This document shows, piece after piece, positions 11,720 to 24,095 of a stretch of 64,000 bases of DNA. The notes below the pieces were generated by a model. That model was not told the DNA's origin. It worked only from the letters and a program-made list of their open reading frames with translations, and did no database searches. The stretch's first letter is position 1. Each line of letters begins with the position of its first letter. Source of the stretch: Megalopta genalis (Eukaryota > Arthropoda > Insecta > Hymenoptera > Halictidae). The stretch covers positions 62,001 through 126,000 of the forward strand of contig NW_027476741.1 in assembly GCF_051020955.1 (NCBI RefSeq). Reading direction: 5' to 3'. The position numbers were made by a program, and so were the translations under genes.

Positions 11720-14700
11720 CTGACTATCTCTGCCTCCCTCTTTCTATTTCTCCCTATCCAGCCGAGTTTCTTCGTATTCCCTTTGCGTGACTTAATTACT
11801 CGTCGTTCTAATCCCTGTCCGTTAATATTTGCGCTATCGTAAAGGCGAATCAGAGCACTGACGGCTCTGTTTTCCTTATTTCCAGTTCTGCTTCTGGTAA
11901 TTGGATCCGCCGGGCTTCCGTGATTACGCGTCAGTCAGGATTAACTCGGCACGCGCGTTACGTTGCGCAGGTGCGGCCCGTGCGAGCAGCAACCGGGCCT
12001 GTGGTTGCACGGCTGATTAAAGTAAATGTTCGGCCGTTGATAGAATCGCGCGATCTTCCAGCAACGTGTGTATCGCTTATTAACCTTTTTCAGTTAGATA
12101 TCGGTAAATATGTCATCGGGAGTATCAGGACGCCGTGCGGGGTTTATGCGCGATAAAGCTCGCAGATTTTTAATTAAACTCCCCCCGACGAGGAAATCCC
12201 TTTGACTTTCGTCGATGTATCTAATACTTATTGTTTACGCGATGCGATTTAGCGGTGACTGGCGGTTCCAAGTTGAGTAGACGACGCAGTTGCGATTCAC
12301 TCCGAGGAATTTTTATCGGGAATGTCTGTAAAGTGTTATTGTTCCCGACGAGAGATTGTTAGCTTCGAATTAGCAGATTATTGTTAAGTAGAAAAAACAT
12401 CAGAAGATACATAATCATATTGTGTCCAAGTTATTAATAATTTCTAATGAGAGTTTGTTAGCTTCGAATCAGAAAATTATAGTTATCGTTGGACCTTTAC
12501 GCAAAATCGGATCGTAATACAAAATAAAAATTGTCTAAATGAATTGTAAAAAATATAAATTAGCTGAAGCTCACTTTCCTCTTTTAGTGATTGTAATAAG
12601 TTGAAGATAACGTAACGCTATCCTTAATTAAATTTATTTAAATTCACTTAAAACTTTCTCTTGAAAATTCACTCAAATTCACTAAATTCGCTATCCTTAA
12701 GTTCCTTAAATTCATCCGATGTCTTTATTATAAAATTCTTTTTAACTGATTACAAATGTTACGAGGTGCGATATATCGATATTCAATAGCCTTTTGTCGA
12801 ACTAACTGCGGATAAGTTTTATTCTGCCCAAAGATTCGATATATTTGCATAAATAGTTCCGTTATCGTTCGTTCTCCGAAGAAAGTTCGAAACAATAATA
12901 CATAGATGTGCGGCATATTTTGTATTTCGAAATTTATACTGGACCATTGTTCAGAAGTTCTATTATCCAAAACAGGTACTCAGAACCCGTCAGGAGGCTG
13001 AACTCGCGACACGAAATATTGGAATGGTTTTTGGGCGTAATCTCATGTTAGCGCTACAATAGAATCATATTTAAAGCTCCTTCAAAAAGGGTGGTTTCAA
13101 TAGGATATCGAGCACAAAACAGAGCAACGCTCGAAGCCGGAGATTTACGACGGTTTGTTGCTGGTTTTCATGAATGTGTAGGCAGCTGTTCGCTAGGCTC
13201 GTGGAATGTTCGCTATAGCTCGCATAAGCTCTCTTTTACTGCCTTGGGCTTCTGATGGCCAATGCTCTAAACGAGTGTAAACACTATCGCGGATAAGTAT
13301 ATGGTCGCTTTCTATACTTACACGATAGTAACGCATAAGCAGTGGCACATTACTGGCCGGAAAAATCGTGCGATGTGTTTCGATACGTTTTTGTAATAAA
13401 TATAGAGTCTATTGTACTCTTAATAAATAATGGAAAATTTTTGTAACATACGAGGCGTTAAAAAATGGTTTAAGTCAAAACACTTAATTTGTGGATGATG
13501 AAAAAAAATTAAAAACTCTGTAAAATGCAATAACGTATGATATTGTTACCAACTCATTTATGAAAGCCCCTTTGAAGCTTCAACGTAAAATATTAAAGAA
13601 GAATCGCAGAAAATATGAAATTCGATATGATTTAATAATATTAAATCACTCTAGCACAAAATTGACTTACTAAATTGTATCAGTCAAGCGCACTTTTGTT
13701 TAAACAGCGAACAAAATAATACAAGTAATATTTCACTTGCAGTAACTTTATCTTCATTTATTTGCAGCGAAACGTGAAAAAATAAATTACAATAAAGTCT
13801 CTGTTAAGAATCCATTAAATTTATGATTATTTCGTCGATCGGAAAGTTTAAAGAAATGATTAAAAAGCAATGACGATTACAAAGGTAGAATTTTAAAAAT
13901 GTTTCGCATTTCGTACGAGAGATATATTATAAGAAAGATTCGACGGTGAATAAAAAGATAATTACAATGTAATAGACATGTATTTGCCAATATCTGTGCC
14001 AGGAATACGACATCCTTGATATCGTGTTCTACAGGGCTGGGATTGCCGCTATTGATTTCCATAGCTACTGAATCTACAGCCCCCACCCGTTATTCCGGGC
14101 ACGCAGTATATCAAATAATCGCTCGCGGAGCTTCGCGAATGACGGCGACGAAGTTATTTATTATTTCGCGATATTGTTTGCCCGTTGTTCCAAGATTCGC
14201 GTCAATAATATTGGCAAGCCGTCCCACGGCGACACCGCGGTTTTCGTTAACTCGCCGCGAGAGCGACGCGCGAACGTCGCGACGCGACGCTCCGATAAAA
14301 AAAGAAAAACACTCTCTGTCCAGCGCTATTTCATTTTCATACCTGCGCGGCCAGCCCTTCCTGCGCAGCTCTGTAATTACGTTGTTCGCAGTTTGAACCG
14401 GGCGTCCGCGTTTATTTCGTTACAGCACCTCGGAACGCTCTAATTCAGCCGGGGATAGTTCCCTTCGCGGCTCGCTCCGCCGCGCCGGAAGGAGGAAAAG
14501 AATCGCAGGTGTTGTAAGTGAAGTGCAAGTGCGGTGGACGGTTCAGCTTTTTCAGCTGGTCGTAGCCTGCGCGCGGCCGTGATGGAGCAGCGTGCAGGAT
14601 GGTGTGGGTGGGGGGCAGCGTTAAGGATAAAGTTGTCCGAAAAAAGTGGAATTTTTGAAAAGCCTGGCGGGAGAATATTTCGTGGCCGGCTGAGCTGGCC

Positions 14701-16431
14701 GTTATAAATCCCGGAATAAAAATAGCGTCTCGCTGTGGCGGGGCTCGCGGTAATAAAACTGAAACGGGCGAGAAGGAAACGCGGACGCTGCGCGTCGCTC
14801 GAAAAAAATTCCATAATCAGGAACAAAGGCGTCAGCCGTGATACGTTTATTTGGCCTGCTTCGACGCGGCGGGCTTGACTCCTTTTATCGAGCGGAACGG
14901 TCGCCGCGCGATCAAAGCCGGATATATCCGTGCATAAGTTGACCCCGGAGTTCGGCCGGGCTCGAACCAACTTTTCCGGAGGGAAATCCTTCGAACACAC
15001 CACGGCCGCCGCCGCCGGTTTTTCCTAAATTCACGGCGTCACGCGAGAAATGGGTAGTAATAACGCAGTAATAACGCGTAGTAATAACGCGAGCTGAAGA
15101 TAATCATTATCGTGACAAGAAAAAAAGCTTAATTAGCGTGTATCAGGGGTCGCTTGTGCTCAAGCTGGCCTGTGTCCGAAACATGCGAATGCCTGCCCTC
15201 GCACCAAATCCCCTTTGATCCCTTTCCAGATTATATTGGTTCGGTCTTCCCCCGCCGGCGATTATGCTAGCATACAAAGTATTCGTCTACGGTAGACTTT
15301 GCTGCATAGAGTAGCAGCGGTCTTAATTTTAAGACGACGGATTTTAATTTCAGTTCGAAGCATGCAACTGATACTTGTTTCTTCGATTTGTTTCCTTCCT
15401 CAATCTGAAAATATGTGTCTCACTTATATAACATTAACAATTTTTCAGCTGGAAATATTTTTCGCGAAATTCTTCAGAGATCATTATCGTTTTAGATGAT
15501 GTCAGCTTCCAGAAGACACAGGAACCGCGTGATCACGTCCGTCAGACGAGGCACCCTTTGTTTATTTCACAGTTGAAGCTCTCAAACATTGAACATTATT
15601 TCGGCAAATAGTTTTTGTCGGATGTTGTTAATTATTCTGTTGCAACCATCGCTCCCACGGATTGTCGTTATTGTTACATGAATATGCGTATGAAATTACC
15701 AAACTGGAAGGAAAATTACAGATGCGGCTAAATTTACTGTTAAACGAGCATTTCATGTTCCTTGTTCTATGTAAATGTTATTTTCATTTGAATAGTTTCA
15801 GAAAACAACGTAGAAGAACTTTATTTGCAAAAGCTGAGGTTAACGAAAGTGAATTTAATTTGTGGGAGGGTGAGTATCGATTGCAAAACAGCGAGTGTCG
15901 CTTGTAAAAGGGTGAATTTGATTCGAACGAAAAAATGAATTCCACTGACTTCCAATCGTAAACATTGTGCAAAATATTTATATAAAAATATTCTATAAAA
16001 ATATTACATCAAAATATATACATATAATTTAAATATTAAATATTGTTCTTGGACGATTCGATGTTTGCTCGTATTTCGTATGACGAATTGCTCTTCAAAT
16101 GACGGACGTCATTTTGTGGAAGATCTGCAAGCACGGCGCGTTCCGCCGATCTTTTTCTTCTCTCTTGATGCCTCAATCGTTTGTCCGTTACTGTACGAGG
16201 CAAACAGGAAACGTCACTCGACGCCAATTTGCCGCTTCTGCTTAGGCCAACGCTTGTCCCCGCGGCGCGCCGCGACGATTCCTAAGCACGCATGAAGCAC
16301 CAGATTTATTCAGTGTCGTTTGCGTAACGACGACGCACGCCCCTGGCCGATCGTAACGAGTGTCATCATCATCTTCTGTTAAGGGACACAATCTTTCCAA
16401 CAATTTTTCCATTTTCTCTGTCGCGCCCGAC

Positions 16432-16477
16432 GAGAGAGAGAGAGAGGGAGAGAGAGAGGGAGAGACAGAGAGAGACT
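16432..16477. repeat. (GA)n microsatellite
   Basis: A GAGA run of about 45 bp, interrupted by GGG triplets and one CAG. Confidence 0.88.
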
Positions 16478-19400
16478 GCAATTTCAACGAGGAAATGGTT
16501 AATACCGCACCGCCTTCTTTGATAAGGTGATTTCACGGGCCCTTCTTCATTCAACTCTTACGCTGCGACGATGGGTTTTGTTAGGGAATATTGAATGTCC
16601 AAGTATTTTGATGGCGCCTGTTTTCTTTGCGATCCAAATTTATTCTGTCCAGGGAGAACAACGAAGGTATTTGCACGGGACGACACGGTTCGCAGCTGCA
16701 CTTAACCCGAGAGCTCGTCGGTCTAGCGAGAGCGATCGAAGCCTCTCTCGACGATTAATGAAATTACAAGAGACCTTCCGGGATGGCTCGTTTATTCAAA
16801 TATTATCCGATTTATACCAAGTTTTCTCGTTCGTTTGCACGCGGCATATTCCGGCATCGATAAAAAATTCATTTCAAATTTCTCAACGGCGAAAAAAGTT
16901 ATGGGCATTGTTGGTGGATCGGTATTAACCCGTTCGCGTTTTATTTTCATTGTCTTCGATAAATCTCCGGCATTGTGCATTCATTTGTGCGCTTCCTTTT
17001 CATTATTCCACTTAACCGACCTTCTTCTTATCGTGATCATTTTTTAGTTTGAAAAGAGACCATATTTTCATTTGTCGTATATTCGTGTTTATTTTCGTTC
17101 CGTAATTTTGATCATTGTCGTACACGCGATCGAAGAAGCTGCGTGGAAAAAAACATTGAAATATCTTTGTTGTTTCTAAGTGCACGACGAAAGCTGTTTC
17201 GTGCCTTTGAGAAGTCACCGAACGCCATTGTGCAATGTTGACGCCTCGAGACGCCCGACGGCAAGCTTAGCAATTATGGCTACTTGTGCGCAGAGCAAGC
17301 GTCATGTTTCTCAGCAAACCACAGTCAAAGGTGCGCAGTAACTAAACTGTTCGACAGGGCAAGCAAAATGGTTGCAAGGGAAAAATGTTTTTCGCCTCGC
17401 TTTTCTCACAGAATTTCTCGTACGCGTACAGCGGTCCACACGCTTCCCGATAAAATTTCGCCTTTTACTTTCTGAAAGTGGTATTCGAAATATTTTCCAC
17501 GAGGCGAAGCAATAAACAACATTTTTCCTTCCATATCACATCTTTAATATCACAATATTCAGTGTGTGATTAAATTTGTTGTACGCTGATGTATCTACAA
17601 ATAATGGAGACATTTAAATGTTACTATTCAGCTATTTTATCCTGTATATAATAATAATAATAACATAATATAATAGCGAATTTATTTATTCCCGTAAACG
17701 CGTAACTCGGAGATTTCAATGTTCCAGAATAAATAAATGATTAAAATTATTATAATTTTCCAGGAACATCGGCAGAGTAATCTGCTATATCAACAAAGAA
17801 CGAACTTAACAAAAAAATAACAGTCGTCAAATAAAAATTAAACTGATCGAGAGAATAAAATTAAATTTAAAGTAAAAAGTAGTTTAAAAGTAGGCTTTCC
17901 ATAGAAATGTTTAAAAGTTAACAAATTTCAGGCGAAGGGAACTTTAGAACTTGGCGATGGAAGATAAGACTGTCCATTATTCCAGTTTAGTGTTAATGGC
18001 TTTTTAGATTTCTTTTTGCGGAAAAGTGCAGTGCATCCGCAAGAAAGAATAGGATGAGGTCCGTTCTGGAGAACTGCATTAGTCCGTAAATTTTTACGGT
18101 CAGGAGACTCGGGGCTGCAGAATAGTAAACATCATTTTTAAGACTACTAACTCGGTTATCAAGCGCTCGTTGCTATCGAAATAAAAATACCGAGCACCCC
18201 GGGTTACAGTTGATTGTCGCAAACGTAAAATTACATCCCTCGTTAAACCGATTGTGTGTGTGTCAGTTTTAACGAAAATCGCCACGTGAATGAACGGAAG
18301 TCACAAAATTCCAAAAAGCGTTAACACGGTTAAACACGCGAATGCTACGAATCCACTGCAAATCCACGCCAAATTATTTGGTCAAGCTTTAATTGACAGC
18401 GAAAAAACGTTCGGCAGACACAGTGTCCGTGGAAAGGGCAATAGTTGGACAAACGTTGGGAAGAAAGGTGGTGCGCATGTAGTAGTTAATTGGCGAAGAA
18501 ATATGTGAACGGCCCGTAAACGCCCGTAAACCGACGGGGCAGCCCATGAAAAATAAATATAAGTGTATTTAAAACGAAAATATTGGAGCCTTACGCCACT
18601 CCTGCGACACATAATAGCGTCGACTCATAAATATCCTGAGAACGGTGTTTTCACGGCAACGAACGTAGTCACGTACTCAATTTACGACAGGACATTCTAC
18701 GCCGGTGGATTTTCCATCGTTGTCAGACTCGGCTTGAAGAGCCATCCACACATTCCCGGCGACAAACTGCGCGGGTTCGCGCGCGCTCGTAAAAAGCTTA
18801 AAAACAAAATCAATGACGGAGAAAAAAAACCGAACGCGAAGCAGCTCGCAATTACTTTGTTTTCCTGTCCCGTGAAAAAAGGCGTGTCTCCGATAGCGCC
18901 GATATTAACCTTACCCATGGGAAGACTTTAAAAGTTGTGCGTGCGACATGGACGAGGCATTTACGGCGTCCAGGAACATTTCGGATTTAATACTTCAACT
19001 TCTTTTGTTATCACTGCGGAGTTGCTCGGCTGAAGCAGCTGTTGGACTTTGTCTATAAAACGCCGTCCCTTATTAGCTCTTTTATGCCGACTTTGCAGAC
19101 ACTTGGCCGCGATGATGAATTTTTGACTTTTAATGCCTCTGTGCGTTCAACCACCCTCCCTCCCTCTCTTCGCCGGGACTTAGTTCGTTGTTCTTCGCGA
19201 CATGTCCGCCGGCACGCTATTCCCAATTCCGAGGTTTACGGCGAAAGTTCCTTCGTTACGAGCAGGCAATCGAGTAATAATTGTTACTAATGATTTGTAA
19301 GCAGTGTTCCAGGAATGCGGAGTCAGTGCGTAAAAAATTCGGCGGAAACTTCGGCGGAGGATCGCTGTTTCACGACGGTGCCGACCTCGTTTCTCGCAAA

Positions 19401-19878
19401 CGCTGCCCGGGAGCCGCACGAATTAAAATGTCAGGTTCGATCCCATTCTCTCAGCTCGCTTGTTACCAACAGATCTCTCTGTTTATTTAGAAGCGCCCGG
19501 TAATTGATTAATGCGCTCGATACCGCGTCGACGGTCACGCATGGATGACACTAATATATTTCGGTTTGCGTTGCGGTACGTTCGAATGAATCGAACATTT
19601 CTACGATTTTTAGAGCGTGATGGAGTTGATATAAATCGTGATCTTTCGTTTTACTTTTTTGGATTCGTCTGTGAAATTACTTTGTTTCGGGGAATTTTTG
19701 AGGTTAGTGTTAGGCAAAAAGACTAAGGAGGCAAAATATTTGCAAGAAATATTCCCTATGAAATCACAAACGAATTCACGCAACCCGGTCGAATTTTGAA
19801 AAATTTCTATTCTAATACTTCATTATACACACATATTTAACAATTAATATATTTATTTCGAAATATATTCAATATTTC

Positions 19879-20278
19879 TGTAGTATCGTAATTTAGTGGG
19901 TACGTTTAGGACGAGGAGGAGTGTTAGGCTTAGTTTTAAGACCGTAGTTTTAAGACTTTGTATTTATGGTAGGCAATAGAAGAGAAATGTTGGCGAAGGC
20001 CGGGTCAGATGGGAAAAACACTTGGCGACAGGGAGCCGGCCGATGCGATTATCACGTTTTTGGAAAAGGCAGGCGTTGTGTCGAAGGAGCGTGTTTGGAG
20101 TGGACAGGGTGTGTTCGAGAGTCGTCGAGTGAGGAGCGTTGCGAGTTGTAGAATTAAGTGAAGTAGTTGTAATCCTAGTTGCAGATACGGTACGCGATAT
20201 TTCCTGTTTTCACCACGTTTAGTTCTTTCCTAATCAATACATATTCTATATTGTTTAAATATTGAACAAATTTCTACA
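19879..20278 (+). repeat. 5' LTR
   Basis: A 400-bp terminal repeat starting TG and ending CA, matching 23696-24091 along its whole length. One small indel separates the two LTRs (CTTAGTTTTAAGACC here, CTCAGGAGACC in the right copy). The middle is GC-rich and the 3' part, just before the primer-binding site, is AT-rich. Confidence 0.96.
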
Positions 20279-20284
20279 TCATTT

Positions 20285-20302
20285 TGGGGGCTCGTCCGAG
20301 AT
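20285..20302 (+). other. Primer-binding site, tRNA-Pro type
   Basis: TGGGGGCTCGTCCGAGAT lies six bases after the left LTR. It starts with TGG, as expected for pairing to a tRNA 3' CCA end. It differs at one position from the tRNA-Pro site known from gammaretroviruses. The primer identity is inferred from that resemblance and is not shown directly here. Confidence 0.8.
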
Positions 20303-20403
20303 TTGAGGAAAACGTTGCGCTGAATGATAACAGTGTTATCGTGACTGTAGGAGTTGAGAGTTGAACTCTAGTTGTTGTGTTGTGCATTTAAAAACCTTTT
20401 AAG

Positions 20404-21348
20404 ATGTCTGCAGGAAACGATACCGTTGTCGAAGTGTCACAAGCATGCCTATCTGCTGACAAATTAGAGGAATTTCTAACAATGAAGTTAACCGATTTGA
20501 AGGAAGAATTGAAGAGTCGCAAGCTGAGAACGTCGGGAAATAAGAAGCAATTACAAGATCGGCTTAAAGTAGCCATAATGTTGCAAATAGAACATGGCGA
20601 AGAGGAAGACTATACTGATGGCAGTGAAGATGAAGAAGAAGGAAGCAATGTGAGACGATGCGTGTGACGGATGCAGGCATTAACATTCAGAGATGTTGAG
20701 GAGTCCATGCGTACATTTAGCGGAGACGATAAAGCAAACATTCGTTGTTGGCTCGAAGAGTTTGAAGACATGGCGGAGCTATGTGAATGGAGTGAAGTAC
20801 AAAAAGTTATTTATGCGAAGCGTTTATTGCGTGGATCGGCGAGATTGTTCGTCGACTATGAAAAATGTTGTCGCAAATGGATCGAGATGAAGCGAGCATT
20901 GGAATCTGAATTTGCTAAAACTGCAGATAGGTACAAGATACATACAGAGTTGTCACGTAAAATTAAAAGATCGAACGAGTCGTATCAAGAATACATTTAT
21001 CAAATGTTGGAGATTGCGAAGCAAGCGGACATGGAAGTATCAACAGTTATTAAGTATATTATTGACGGAGTTCAGGATTTCGAGACAAACAAAACGATAT
21101 TGTACGGTGCTAGAAATATACGTGAGTTGAAAGAAAAATTCGAAATTTACGAAGACATGAAGGAAAAATCAGGAGCGAAAAACAGGCGACCTGAGGAGAA
21201 GAAGAAGACGACCGTCCATGGAACCTCATCACAAGGTGAATCACAGCAAGTGGCACAGCAAGAAATACGGCGATGTTTTTTGTGTGGAAACCGATACCAT
21301 ACGGCTGCAAACTGCCCGACAAAAGAAAGAGGACCCAAGTGTATCTGA
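20404..21348 (+). pseudogene. gag: Retrotransposon gag with SAP-like motif and zinc knuckle, one internal stop
   Basis: This is the structural protein that would form the particle and package the element RNA. The frame starts with ATG at 20404. Residues 28-58 (KLTDLKEELKSRKL then GNKKQLQDRL) match the SAP helix-turn-helix pattern seen in DNA-binding and nuclear proteins, and an acidic stretch follows. A TGA at 20665-20667 interrupts the frame. The same frame continues from 20671 for 225 codons as a capsid-like helical region (RCWLEEFEDMAELC onward). Near its end is one CCHC knuckle, CFLCGNRYHTAANC (C-x2-C-x4-H-x4-C). Gag ends at TGA 21346-21348 and overlaps the pol frame by about 130 bases. 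The internal stop could be decay or a natural readthrough signal. Decay is more likely, because pol has several stops as well. Confidence 0.88.
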
Positions 21349-22426
21349 AGCGTCGAGAAAGAAGCGAGTTAAAGAGGTGCAAGTTGGAAATTGTAAGTTG
21401 ACAGCGTTAATAGATTCTGGAAGCGAACTGAATTTGATGCGAGCGGATTATTATGTTAAAATTGGTGCTCCTAGATTGAATAATAAGATTTTGCAATTTC
21501 GTGGTGTCGGAGCAGAGAGCAACCACACATTAGGGGAATTTTCAACAACTATTGCAATAGATCAGATAACATATCGAATAAATATACACGTTCTACCCAA
21601 TACCTTGTCGTCCCATAGTTTAATAATCGGTACAGAATTTTTAGATTCCGTAGAACTAAGTACGAAAGGAGGAGAAATTTTTATTAAAAAAATAGATTTG
21701 CCGGAAATATTTAATGTCAATGTCGAGGCTATAGTTGACAATGTAGATTTATCACACATTGCGGTTCCTGAACATAGAAAACTTATAGAAGATTGTGTTG
21801 CAAGTTATAAACCATCTAAAACGAAAGAAGTAGGGATTAAAATGAGCTTGATACTGCAAGACGAGATCCCAGTGTACGAGAGACCGCGAAGATTGTCTCC
21901 CGGGCATAAATCTGAAGTTGATAAACAAATAACGTCATGGTTGAAAGATGAAATAATTCGAGAGTCTTGTTCAGATTACGCAAATCGAATTGTACTAGTA
22001 AAGAAGAAGGATGGTTCAACTAGAATTTGTGTTGACTACAGATAGCTTAATAAAAATATTGTAAAAGATAGATATCCCCTACCTTTGATAGGGGATCAAT
22101 TGGATTTATTAGAAGGCGCGAAAGTATTTAGTACGTTGGATCTCAGAAATGGATTTTTTCATGTTCCTATTGATGAGAGTAGCAGAAAATACACCGCCTT
22201 CGTGACTCCCACCGGTCATTATGAATTTCTAAAGGTACCGTTTGTGTTATGTAATTCGCCAGCCGTCTTTCAAAAGTTTATAAATGCACTGTTCAAAGAT
22301 ATAATTGCAACCGGGGTCGTTTTGACATACATGGACGATTTAATAATACCTTCATCTGATTTCTCACGCGGTATCGAGAATCTCAAATTAATATTAAATG
22401 TTGCTAGTGAGAATATGGATTATTGA
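21218..22426 (+). pseudogene. pol: pol part 1: aspartic protease and reverse transcriptase fingers/palm
   Basis: This frame is offset by one from gag and overlaps it. The protease active site is LTALIDSGSELNLM (D-S-G). A linker follows, then the reverse transcriptase start (YERPRRLSPGHKSEV, then VLVKKKDGSTRICVDYR). TAG at 22043-22045 stops the frame. After it the same frame continues through YPLPLIGDQLDLLEGAKVFS, LDLRNGFFHVP, the FVTPTGHYEFLKVPF block and the catalytic TYMDDLIIPS box. The frame ends at TGA 22424-22426 through a small indel, and the protein continues in another frame. The motif order and spacing are those of Ty3/gypsy reverse transcriptases. The one-base offset from gag is compatible with translational frameshifting or with an old indel. 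Confidence 0.9.
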
Positions 22427-23454
22427 TTAATTGGAGCAAGTGTTGTTTTTTGCACACAACAGTAGAATATTTAGGTCACATTGTTGTAAACGGTAGCATT
22501 CGACCGTCAGAACGAAAGAGTAGTGCTGTTACGAATTTTCCGAGACCTAGATGTGCTAGAGATGTTCAGAGTTTCCTTGGTTTAGCGGGAAATTTCAGAA
22601 AGTTTGTGTACCAATACTCTGTTATTGCGAGACCATCGTCGAATTTATTAAGAAAAGATATCAAGTTCAAGTTTGAAGCGAGTGAACAAGAAGCTTTCGA
22701 TAGGCTAAGATTAGCTCTAAGCGGAAAATCTGTACTAAAGTTGTATTGTGTGGGTGCAGAGACAGAAGTACATACAGACGCATGTAGTATGGGATATGGT
22801 ATGATATTGTTGCAGCGCGATAGCGAAGCGAGTGGTAAAACTACTCCAGCCGAAGAAAAGTATACAAGCTACGAGCTTGAAGTTTTGGCAATTGTAAAGG
22901 CGTTGATGAAATTTCGTGTTTATCTATTCGGCATTTCATTTAAAATTGTGACGGATTGTCAAACGTTTGCGTTAACGATGAGGAAAAAGGACTAATGTGA
23001 GCGTGTGGCCAGGTGGGCGCTTCTCTTAGAAGAGTTCGACTACAGCGTGGAGCATAGAACGGGAAGAAATATGGCACATGTTGACGCGCTATGCCGAAAC
23101 CCACTACCTACAATTATGCTAGTGGGAGAAAACGAACTGGGGATTATCGCAAATTTGAGAAGAGCGCAGGTACAGGACGACAACTTGAGGAAAATTCGAG
23201 ATAATATTGAGCGGTTCGAAGGCGATGCGTACCCGTTGCGAAATGATATTCTGTATAGAGAGGTTGATGATACGCCGTTGGTAGTTGTGCTGAGGACAAC
23301 GCACATCCAGATAGTTCGACAGGCGCACGAGCACGGTCATTTCGGTATTTCCAAAACAGAGGCGCTCGTAAAGAGAGATTACTGGTTTAAGGAGATACGG
23401 AAAAAGGAAGCAGCACGATATAGAGAGGGAGTGAAAAGGACACAGGCTCTCTGA
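22420..23454 (+). pseudogene. pol: pol part 2: RT thumb, RNase H and integrase zinc-binding N-terminus
   Basis: From about 22420 the reading continues in the next frame. It starts at INWSKCCF and VEYLGHIVVNG (RT thumb/connection), then FLGLAGNFRKFV. The RNase H domain follows with VHTDACSMGYGMILLQ, the KYTSYELEVLAIV block and IVTDCQTF, which carry the expected acidic residues. A TAA at 22993-22995 interrupts it. The same frame resumes at 23005 with RWALLLEEFDYSVEHRTGRN and HVDALCRNP, a normal RNase H to integrase connection. Next is the start of the integrase N-terminal domain (HEHGHFGISKTEALVKRDYW), which has the two histidines. After KEIRKK the sequence jumps to EAARYREGVKRTQ, which belongs near the integrase C-terminus. 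The second half of the zinc-binding domain and the whole DDE catalytic core are therefore missing. Confidence 0.9.
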
Positions 23455-23695
23455 TCCGGGGTTAAAATTCTACCCGAAGTTTCTTGGACCATACCGTGTG
23501 ACAAGAATACTGCGGAATGACCGCTACGAAGTGCAGAAGGTGGGTAATCATGAAGGGCCGCAGGAAACATCCACTGCAGCCGATTACATGAAGCTATGTG
23601 TGCCGACGAAGAGGACGATTTTTCCGGTGAAAGTGAAAGTTCGTACAGTGGCGATGAGAACATCTGTGGGCAGATGTCCGGTCAGGACGACCGAG
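23455..23695 (+). pseudogene. Integrase C-terminal remnant
   Basis: After another frame change, LKFYPKFLGPYRVTRIL at about 23462-23512 is the typical C-terminal segment of gypsy-type integrases. A short tail rich in Lys, Val and Thr follows and runs almost to the right LTR. The bases just before the right LTR (GGTCAGGACGACCGAG) do not form a classical polypurine tract. It may have decayed, or this family may use a different plus-strand primer. Confidence 0.75.
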
Positions 23696-24091
23696 TGTAG
23701 TATCGTAATTTAGTGGGTACGTTTAGGATGAGGAGGAGTGTTAGGCTCAGGAGACCGTAGTTTTAAGACTTTGTATTTATGGTAGGAAATAGAAGAGAAA
23801 CGTTGGCGAAGGCCGGGTCAGATAGGAAAAACCCTTGGCGACGGAGTGCCGGCGGATGCGATTGTCACGTTTTAGGAAAAGGCAGGCGTTGTGTCGAAGG
23901 AGCGTGTTTGGGGTGGACAGGGTGTGTTCGAGAGTCGTCGAGTGAGGTGCGTTGCGAGTTGTAGAATTAACTGAAGTAGTTGTAATCCTAGTTGTAGATA
24001 CGGTACGCGATATTTCCTGTTTTCATCACGTTTAGTTCTTTCCTAATCAATACATATTCTATATTGTTTAAATATTGAACAAATTTCTACA
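23696..24091 (+). repeat. 3' LTR
   Basis: A 396-bp copy of the left LTR, starting TGTAGTATCG and ending TTTCTACA, followed by the TTTC duplication at 24092-24095. Mismatches with the left copy are scattered, many of them transitions, which indicates ageing after a normal insertion. Confidence 0.95.
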
Positions 24092-24095
24092 TTTC

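Larger units (their letters stand above)
11179..19878. other. Non-coding stretch with short microsatellites
   Basis: This long interval has mixed composition. A GC-rich patch at about 14.2-15.0 kb carries a 187-codon minus-strand open frame (14440-15003). That frame has no recognisable domain and no coding-like bias beyond the local GC content, so I do not call it. A TC run lies at 11672-11716 and a GA run at 16432-16477. No gene, RNA gene or mobile element is recognised. Confidence 0.5.
19879..24091 (+). mobile_element. Ty3/gypsy-like LTR retrotransposon, defective
   Basis: A 4.2-kb element bounded by two LTRs beginning TGTAGTATCG and ending TTTCTACA. It is flanked by a 4-bp TTTC duplication (19875-19878 and 24092-24095). 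A primer-binding site follows the left LTR. Gag and Pol lie on the plus strand in the expected order: SAP-like motif, capsid region, zinc knuckle, protease, reverse transcriptase, RNase H, integrase ends. It is broken by in-frame stops at 20665, 22043 and 22993, by frame changes near 22420 and 23455, and by an internal deletion near 23400 that removes the integrase catalytic core. The LTRs differ by roughly 17 substitutions plus a small indel by eye (about 4-5 percent), so the insertion is not recent. The order of reverse transcriptase before integrase supports Ty3/gypsy rather than Copia. The exact clade is not settled. Confidence 0.95.

Noticed and set aside
14950..14970. tRNA B-box-like sequence GGGCTCGAACC
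   Set aside because: No A box or cloverleaf could be formed around it. Similar isolated hits near 29440, 50888 and 61671 were also rejected.
14440..15003. 187-codon minus-strand frame as a gene
   Set aside because: It lies in a GC-rich patch that lowers stop frequency. No domain, no repeated family and no supporting context.
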